A stretch of DNA of 64,000 bases from Pseudomonas multiresinivorans (GTDB lineage Bacteria > Pseudomonadota > Gammaproteobacteria > Pseudomonadales > Pseudomonadaceae). Location of the stretch: the NCBI RefSeq assembly GCF_012971725.1, contig NZ_CP048833.1:4588001-4652000 (forward strand), in the 5' to 3' direction. The position numbers and the translations under genes are program-made. Within the stretch, counting starts at the first letter, position 1. Each line of letters starts with the position of its first letter. Below the pieces are notes generated by a model. The model saw nothing but the letters and a program-made list of their open reading frames with translations, did not search any database and was not told the origin of the DNA. Positions 59,063 through 64,000 of this stretch are shown in pieces.

Positions 59063-60265
59063 GTGTCCAGGACGTTGCTTCAGCGGCTGCACCATGCCAT
59101 TGCCGTCAACGACGCACTGGCGCTGCCGATCGCCCGGGAAAACCTGCGGCGCCTGTACCTATCCGCCCCGCTGGCCGTGCTGTTCGATCTGATCCACATC
59201 ATCGTGTTCAGGCTCAACCTGCAAGGGGCAAGCCCGGAACACGACGGCTGGAGGATGGATATCATCCGGGTCCACGCCACGGTCGCCGTGCTGTTTTTCC
59301 TGCTCGGCCTGCTGGCCTGGCTCGCCTCGCGGCCACGACGCAGCGTCGCACTCTGGTACATGCAACTGCTGACCATCCTGGGCAGCGCCCTGCTGCTGGG
59401 GTTTGGCGTCGCCATCACCGGCGCCGATCAGCAAGTAACCAGCAGCATCACCCCTTTCCTCATGGCCTCAGTGGCCACCGCGCTGATTCTGCTGCTGCGG
59501 CCACGACTGGCCATCACGCTCTACATTCTCGCCTTCGCCGCCTTTGAGCTGACGATGGCGCTGACCCAGGCCAACCCGCAACTGCGCCTGTCCAACCAGA
59601 TGGGCGGGCTGACCATCTGCGGCATCGGCGTGGTGTTGTCTTTCATCCTCTGGCATGGCCATGTGCGCAACCTGCGCCAGCGCGAGTTCCTCCGCCAGCA
59701 ACGGCTCGAGCTGGAGGAAAAGAACCGCCAGCTGGAATACCTCGCCGGCCACGACCCGCTGACGGGACTGTTCAACCGCCGCCAGTTCGACCAACTGGTG
59801 AGCATGGAGCTGTCCCGCGTCGCGCGCCAGCCTGCGCCCATCAGCCTGCTCATGGTGGACCTGGATCATTTCAAGTTCATCAACGACCGCTATGGCCATC
59901 CACTGGGCGATGAAGTGATCCGCCATACCGCCACGCTCCTGCGCAACTACACACGCACCGGCGACAGCGTGGCGCGCCTGGGTGGCGAAGAGTTCCTGCT
60001 GCTGTTGCCCGACACTACCCAGCCCCAGGCTCGGGTCATCGCCGAAAAGGTGCGCCGCCTGCTGGAGGAAACCCCGTTGCCGATGAAGGACGGCCTGCTC
60101 TACCTCACCGCCAGCTTCGGCATCGCCTGCCTGGAAGCGGGCGTTCCCGGCACCTACGAGGGACTTTACGCAGCAGCGGACAAGGCGATGTACAAGGCCA
60201 AGGCGAGCGGACGGAATCGGGTGGAAGTGATCGAACTGGGGACGGAGATGGGGACGTTCGATTGA
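59063..60265 (+). CDS. Membrane-anchored GGDEF diguanylate cyclase
   Basis: A 400-residue protein. Six hydrophobic helices lie in residues about 30-195 (APLAVLFDLIHIIVF, VAVLFFLLGLLAWLAS, ALLLGFGVAITGA and others), followed by a helical linker (REFLRQQRLELEEKNRQLEY) and a C-terminal GGDEF domain with RLGGEEF. The active site is intact. An RTGD I-site five residues before GGEEF suggests product inhibition. The GTG at 59063 has AGGAGG nine bases upstream; the frame is open 37 codons further but lacks a good start. It makes c-di-GMP in response to an unknown membrane signal. Confidence 0.9.
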   Translation: MSRTLLQRLHHAIAVNDALALPIARENLRRLYLSAPLAVLFDLIHIIVFRLNLQGASPEHDGWRMDIIRVHATVAVLFFLLGLLAWLASRPRRSVALWYMQLLTILGSALLLGFGVAITGADQQVTSSITPFLMASVATALILLLRPRLAITLYILAFAAFELTMALTQANPQLRLSNQMGGLTICGIGVVLSFILWHGHVRNLRQREFLRQQRLELEEKNRQLEYLAGHDPLTGLFNRRQFDQLVSMELSRVARQPAPISLLMVDLDHFKFINDRYGHPLGDEVIRHTATLLRNYTRTGDSVARLGGEEFLLLLPDTTQPQARVIAEKVRRLLEETPLPMKDGLLYLTASFGIACLEAGVPGTYEGLYAAADKAMYKAKASGRNRVEVIELGTEMGTFD

Positions 60266-60292
60266 TGCATCCTGCAGGCGCTCGCGGATGGC

Positions 60293-60383
60293 GTAGGAGC
60301 GGACTCCGTCCGCGATAGATTCACCACCGCTCCGGCCCACCAGAGAGCGCGGCCAGCCGATCGCGGACGGAGTCCGCTCCTAC
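60293..60383. repeat. REP doublet, family 2
   Basis: GTAGGAGCGGACTCCGTCCG+CGA and its perfect 23-bp inverse TCGCGGACGGAGTCCGCTCC+TAC flank a 45-base centre. It shares the GTAGGAGCG end with family 1 but has a different core, so it is a separate REP family. Confidence 0.9.
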
Positions 60384-60431
60384 GCACCCGACGAGACCGC
60401 AGATGAAGGCAGTTGTTCGTGCGAGGGAGCG

Positions 60432-60836
60432 TTACTGCGCGTACTTGCGCGTCAGCCCCGGCGGCACGCCGCTGCTGTCGGTCTCGGTCCAGGGGCCTTG
60501 CGGGCCGACACCCCAGTACCAGCCGCTGTCCCAGTGGTAGTAGGTGCGCTGGCGATAGTAGAGGTCCTTCTGGCCCTGGATCACATAGACGCCCAGGCTG
60601 GCATCCCAGCGCCCCTTGCCACCGGGCGGCGGGGCGAACTGGGTCGGGCGCTTGGCGGCCGGTGCAGCGCTGGGCTGCGGGGTGATAGGCGAGCTGGATG
60701 TCTTGGCCGGCGGGATCGGCTTGCTCGGCTGCGAGGGCGGCGGTATCGGCGAAGACGGTTGCTCCGGCTGTTGTGGCTGCACCACGCAACCACCCAGTAC
60801 CAGCATGGCGCCCAGCGCCAGCACTCTGCCCTTCAT
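60432..60836 (-). CDS. Proline-rich lipoprotein next to the ccm operon
   Basis: A 134-residue outer-envelope lipoprotein. The signal peptide has a lipobox (LVLGGC, Cys17). A proline/serine linker of about 45 residues follows (QPQQPEQPSSPIPPPSQPSK), then a compact C-terminal domain rich in Tyr and Trp (YYRQRTYYHWDSGWYWGVGP). The domain resembles the YXWDSGW-type repeats of unknown function. It begins 23 bases after ccmI on the same strand, so it may be the last gene of the cytochrome c maturation transcript or an independent one. Confidence 0.85.
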   Translation of the reverse strand: MKGRVLALGAMLVLGGCVVQPQQPEQPSSPIPPPSQPSKPIPPAKTSSSPITPQPSAAPAAKRPTQFAPPPGGKGRWDASLGVYVIQGQKDLYYRQRTYYHWDSGWYWGVGPQGPWTETDSSGVPPGLTRKYAQ

Positions 60837-60859
60837 CGCTCAACCCTCTCTTGTTCGTC

Positions 60860-62071
60860 TTACTTCTGATCCGGGCTGTCGATGGTGACGCTCTGCTCGC
60901 CCGCGTTGGCAGTAGACAACGCTTCGCTGCGTCCGATCCATTCGCCGGTGATGGCATTGCCGGCACGGGAGATCCGCGCGACGAGCTGCACCTGCGGGTG
61001 CTGCGAGAGCTTGAGCTGCGGCATCATCGCGTCGGCATCGCTGAGGGAAACCTCGCTGGGCAGGTCGGACACCTTCAGGCGCTTCACCGCCAGCGGCATC
61101 GGCGGGCCGCTCACCGCGCGGGCGAAGACGAACACGCTGTCGTCCGGCTTGACCTGGCCCTTCACGGCGGCGGTCAGGTCGACCTTCACCTTCAGGGTCA
61201 CACCGGCGGTTTCCACAGCGGCAGGAGCCTCCGGCGGGGTCTCGCCCTTCTCGACCATGCGCTGGCGGGCGCGCTCGATGCCACCGGCAATGGCGCTGCG
61301 GGACGGATCGTCCTGCGGCAGCACGGCAACCAGGCGGCCCCAGTAGTCGATGGCGTCGGCGTACTTCTCGTCCTCGAAGGCGGCGATGCCGAGCAGGCCG
61401 AGGGTGGTGACTTCCTGCGGGTCCTTCTTCAGCGCTTCGTCGGCCAGCTCGCGGACCTGCTGGGTCAGCGCCTTGTCACCGGCGAAGTACAGCGCCTGGG
61501 CCCACTGGCCGAGCACTTCCGGCTGGCGCCCGGAGAGGCGCGCGGCCTGCTCGAAGGCCTTGGCAGCATCGCCGGCGCGGTTCTGGGTCATGTAGGTGCG
61601 GCCGAGGAAGTACCAGCCCTCGGCGGAATCCGGCTGGGCCTGGACCGCGCGCTCCAGGCGAGTGGTCATTTCTTCCATGGAATGCGGAGCGGTGGCGAAT
61701 TCGCGGGCCAGGGCGACCTTGTCGCTGGCGCCCCAGTGCAGATACAGCCCCAGGGCGAGGAATGGCAGGACCAGTGCGACGACCATCGGCGCCGCACGGC
61801 CCAGGCGCGAGCGACGGTCCTCGCTGGCACCTTCGGTATCGGAGAGCAGCTCGCGGGCCGCTTCGGCGCGGCCGGCTTCGAGCTGGGTGTCGTCGAGGGT
61901 CCCGGCGTCACGCTGGGCAGTCAGCTCTGCCAGGCGTTCCTGGTACAGGGCGACGTTGAGGGCGGTGCGGTCTTCCTCGGCCTGGGCCTTGCGGCCACGC
62001 AGCAGAGGGACGAGGAGAAATGCCAGGGCTACCAGCAACAGCAGGCCGGCGGCGAGCCAGAAATCGATCAT
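60860..62071 (-). CDS. ccmI: Cytochrome c maturation protein CcmI
   Basis: A 403-residue apocytochrome c chaperone. Two N-terminal helices (IDFWLAAGLLLLVALAFLLV and APMVVALVLPFLALGLYLHW near residue 95) flank a cytoplasmic loop, and periplasmic TPR repeats follow (EGWYFLGRTYMTQNRAGDAA). A C-terminal beta-rich domain (VKVDLTAAVKGQVKPDDSVF) completes the protein. It presents the CXXCH-bearing C-terminus of apocytochromes to the CcmF/H complex. It overlaps ccmH by four bases and ends the ccm run. Confidence 0.95.
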   Translation of the reverse strand: MIDFWLAAGLLLLVALAFLLVPLLRGRKAQAEEDRTALNVALYQERLAELTAQRDAGTLDDTQLEAGRAEAARELLSDTEGASEDRRSRLGRAAPMVVALVLPFLALGLYLHWGASDKVALAREFATAPHSMEEMTTRLERAVQAQPDSAEGWYFLGRTYMTQNRAGDAAKAFEQAARLSGRQPEVLGQWAQALYFAGDKALTQQVRELADEALKKDPQEVTTLGLLGIAAFEDEKYADAIDYWGRLVAVLPQDDPSRSAIAGGIERARQRMVEKGETPPEAPAAVETAGVTLKVKVDLTAAVKGQVKPDDSVFVFARAVSGPPMPLAVKRLKVSDLPSEVSLSDADAMMPQLKLSQHPQVQLVARISRAGNAITGEWIGRSEALSTANAGEQSVTIDSPDQK

Positions 62072-62538
62072 TTGTCTTGGTTATCCAGCAATTGGTCGAG
62101 ACGCGCCTGCTCCTCGGCGGACAGCGTGGTGGAAGTGGCAGCGGCCGGGCGACGGCGGCGCACGACGATGGCGCCGATGACGATCACGCCCAGGCCCAGC
62201 AGTGCGGCGGGGCCGAACCAGAGCAGCCAGGTGCGCTCGCTGACTTCGGGCTTGTAGCGCACGAACTCGCCGTAGCGGTCGACCATGTAGTCGACGATCT
62301 GCTGGTTGCTCTTGCCAGCCGCCATCTGTGTGTAGATCTGCTTGCGCAGGTCGGCGGCGATCGGCGCGTTGGAGTCGGCGATGTCCTGGTTCTGGCACTT
62401 GGGGCAGCGCAGCTCGGTGGTCAGGTCACGGAAGCGTGCGCGCTCGGCGTCATTGGCGAATTCGTAGGTATCGATGGCGGCGTGGGCGATGCCGGTAAGG
62501 GCCAGGCCCAAGGCTGCAACAGCGAGAAGGCGCTTCAT
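62068..62538 (-). CDS. ccmH: Cytochrome c maturation protein CcmH
   Basis: A 156-residue periplasmic thiol protein anchored by a C-terminal helix (WFGPAALLGLGVIVIGAIVV) after a signal peptide (MKRLLAVAALGLALTGIAHA). Its active-site motif LRCPKCQNQ carries the CxxC that reduces apocytochrome c before heme attachment. It overlaps ccmG and ccmI by four bases on either side, so the operon is translationally coupled. Confidence 0.97.
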   Translation of the reverse strand: MKRLLAVAALGLALTGIAHAAIDTYEFANDAERARFRDLTTELRCPKCQNQDIADSNAPIAADLRKQIYTQMAAGKSNQQIVDYMVDRYGEFVRYKPEVSERTWLLWFGPAALLGLGVIVIGAIVVRRRRPAAATSTTLSAEEQARLDQLLDNQDK

Positions 62539-63083
62539 TTGCCCTCCGCTTCGTCGACCAGGCCCTGATAGATCGGCGCCAGCTGTTCACGCCAGACCTT
62601 CTCGTCGACGGCGCCTACCAGCTTGTGGCGGATGATGCCGTCCTTGTCGATGATATAGGTCTCGGGCGCGCCATAGACGCCCAGGTCAAGGCCCAGGGTG
62701 CCCTGTGCGTCGGCGATGTTCAGCAGGTAGGGGTTGTGCAGCTCCTTGAGCCACTTCTGCGCGGCGGCGCCGTCATCCTTGTAGTTGATGCCGTAGATCA
62801 CCACGCCCTTGGCGGCAAGGTCGGTCAGCACCGGATGCTCGAAGCGGCAGGTCGGGCACCAGGTGCCCCAGACGTTGACCAGCGCCGGCTTGCCCTTGAT
62901 ATCGGCCTCGGTGTAGGTCTTGCCCGGCTCGGTGACGCTGGGCAGGGAGAACGCCGGGAACGGCTTGCCGATCAGCGCCGAGGGCAACTCGCTGGGGTCC
63001 AGCCACAGGCCACGGAAGAGGAATACCGCGACGACCAGGAAGATCGCCAGGGGCAACAGCAGAATCGCACGCTTCACACTCAA
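62535..63083 (-). CDS. ccmG: Thiol:disulphide interchange protein CcmG (DsbE)
   Basis: A 182-residue membrane-anchored thioredoxin-like reductase for cytochrome c assembly. One N-terminal helix (AILLLPLAIFLVVAVFLFRG) precedes a thioredoxin fold with the active site WGTWCPTCRFEHP (WCPTC near residue 75-79) and YGAPETYIIDKDG with the conserved cis-proline region. It overlaps ccmF by four bases and ccmH by four bases. Confidence 0.97.
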   Translation of the reverse strand: MSVKRAILLLPLAIFLVVAVFLFRGLWLDPSELPSALIGKPFPAFSLPSVTEPGKTYTEADIKGKPALVNVWGTWCPTCRFEHPVLTDLAAKGVVIYGINYKDDGAAAQKWLKELHNPYLLNIADAQGTLGLDLGVYGAPETYIIDKDGIIRHKLVGAVDEKVWREQLAPIYQGLVDEAEGK

Positions 63084-64000
63084 GCTCCCTGTCCGGCGAG
63101 GCCCAGGGCCTCGCGTACACGCGTTTTCACTTTCAGCCGGTAGCGACGGTCGAGCGCCGCCAGCACGCCCCCCAGGGCCATCAGCAGGCCGCCGAGCCAG
63201 ATGAAGCGCACGAAGGGCTTGATGTGCACGCGCACCGCCCAGGCACCGTCGTCCAGCGGCTCGCCCAGGGCGACGTAGAGGTCGCGGGTCAGGCTGCCGT
63301 GGATCCCGGCCTCGGTCATCATCGAGTTCTGCACGCTGTACAGACGCTTCTCCGGGTGCAGCACGGCCACTTCCGAGCCCTTGCGGGTGACGCGGATGGT
63401 GCCCTTGTCGGAGGTGAAGTTCGGCCCTTCGAAGTGATGGGTGCCTTCGAAGCGGAACTGGTAACCCGCCAGCTCGACCGACTCGCCCGGCGCCATGCGC
63501 AGGTCGCGCTGGGCGCTGAACTGGCTGGTGAGCACCACGCCGATGGCGCAGATGGCGATACCGAAGTGCGCCAGCTGCATGCCCCAGTAGCTGCGGTTCA
63601 GGCCCGCGGCACCGGCGATCACGCCCTTGTGGCGGACCTTGTCGAAGAAGTCACGCACGCCGGCCAGCACCACCCAGGCCGCCAGCATGAACACGGTCAG
63701 CACTTCCCAGTGCAGCTCGCCATACAGGAAGCTGCCGAGGCCGCCCAGCACCACGGTGCCGATCAGCACCGGGGTGAGCATGTTGCGCAGCCAGCGGGTC
63801 GGAGTGTCCTTCCAGCGCACCAGCACACCGACCGCCAGGGCCAGCATGAGGATGGCGATCAGCGGCACGAACAGCGCGTTGAAGTACGGCGGGCCGACCG
63901 ACAGCTTGGCGCCGCTGATGGCGTCGAGTACCAGCGGGTAGAGGGTGCCCAGCAGGATCATCGAGGCGGTGACCACCAGGATCAGATTGTTCAGCAGCAG
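63080..64000 (-). CDS. ccmF: Cytochrome c maturation heme lyase CcmF, C-terminal part (cut by window edge)
   Basis: About 307 C-terminal codons of the heme lyase; the reading frame is open to the right edge, so the start is outside. It shows the CcmF C-terminal helices (YFNALFVPLIAILMLALAVG, ILMLALAVGVLVRW), the periplasmic domain with ITVTRKGSEVAVLHPEKRLY-like segment (TIRVTRKGSEVAVLHPEKRL), GIHGSLTRDLYVALGEPLDD and the last helix. CcmF joins heme from CcmE to the CXXCH motif of apocytochrome. Confidence 0.96.
   Translation of the reverse strand: MLLNNLILVVTASMILLGTLYPLVLDAISGAKLSVGPPYFNALFVPLIAILMLALAVGVLVRWKDTPTRWLRNMLTPVLIGTVVLGGLGSFLYGELHWEVLTVFMLAAWVVLAGVRDFFDKVRHKGVIAGAAGLNRSYWGMQLAHFGIAICAIGVVLTSQFSAQRDLRMAPGESVELAGYQFRFEGTHHFEGPNFTSDKGTIRVTRKGSEVAVLHPEKRLYSVQNSMMTEAGIHGSLTRDLYVALGEPLDDGAWAVRVHIKPFVRFIWLGGLLMALGGVLAALDRRYRLKVKTRVREALGLAGQGA

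Overview
The window is chromosomal DNA from a Pseudomonas, probably near the P. aeruginosa / P. nitroreducens / P. citronellolis branch. GC is high, the REP elements are Pseudomonas-type, and long stretches follow gene orders I remember from P. aeruginosa PAO1. These include leuCD-methyltransferase-leuB-asd-fimV, ibpA-SDR-dusC-thioesterase-aldolase-hydrolase-tetR-tRNAs-gltX, the emrAB-like pair with uvrB, and zwf-pgl-eda with hexR. All comparisons to PAO1 are from memory. There is no transposase, integrase, prophage or CRISPR array.

Layout. (1) 1-6.8 kb: start of fimV, asd, leuB, a SAM methyltransferase, leuD and leuC on the minus strand, with a divergent LysR regulator. (2) 6.9-9.8 kb: a large PAS-GGDEF-EAL protein. 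(3) 9.8-13.2 kb: a HTH-cupin regulator divergent from a FAD amino-acid oxidoreductase / RidA / YkvI-permease operon, read here as an amino-acid (probably D-amino-acid) catabolic module. (4) 13.2-19.0 kb: ibpA with a sigma-32 promoter and a ROSE-type RNA thermometer, an SDR, dusC, a thioesterase, a KDPG-aldolase paralogue, a hydrolase, a TetR regulator and two Ala-Glu tRNA pairs. (5) 19.3-28 kb: gltX, LysR / EmrA / DHA2 efflux genes, uvrB, an aromatic aminotransferase and tRNA-Asn followed by a partial copy of its own 3' end. (6) 28.3-34.8 kb: a ComEA-like protein, wbpM, wbpL, an epimerase/reductase, lapB, lapA and ihfB. This looks like a very short O-antigen locus. (7) 35-40.3 kb: azoR, a small secreted protein, LysR, hydrolase, ppiA and an ABC exporter. 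(8) 40.5-44.4 kb: eda-pgl-zwf divergent from hexR, the entry to the Entner-Doudoroff route. (9) 44.5-60.8 kb: a mixed set including def, an ArcD-like antiporter under a near-perfect ANR box, an S1-domain protein, a second ABC exporter, a PerM-type permease, a C39-like cysteine protease, a pseudouridine synthase, an enoyl-CoA hydratase, a Kef-type antiporter, a lipoate-ligase-like protein and a GGDEF protein. (10) 60.9-64 kb: the end of the cytochrome c maturation operon, ccmF(partial)-ccmG-ccmH-ccmI.

Most of the window is conserved core genome. I found no clearly new multigene system. The points most worth a second look are the tRNA-Asn 3'-end duplication, the abbreviated O-antigen locus next to an ihfB that has lost its usual rpsA neighbour, the amino-acid module, the ibpA thermometer, the ANR-controlled ArcD paralogue, and two orphan genes (a C39-like protease and a 63-residue basic protein).
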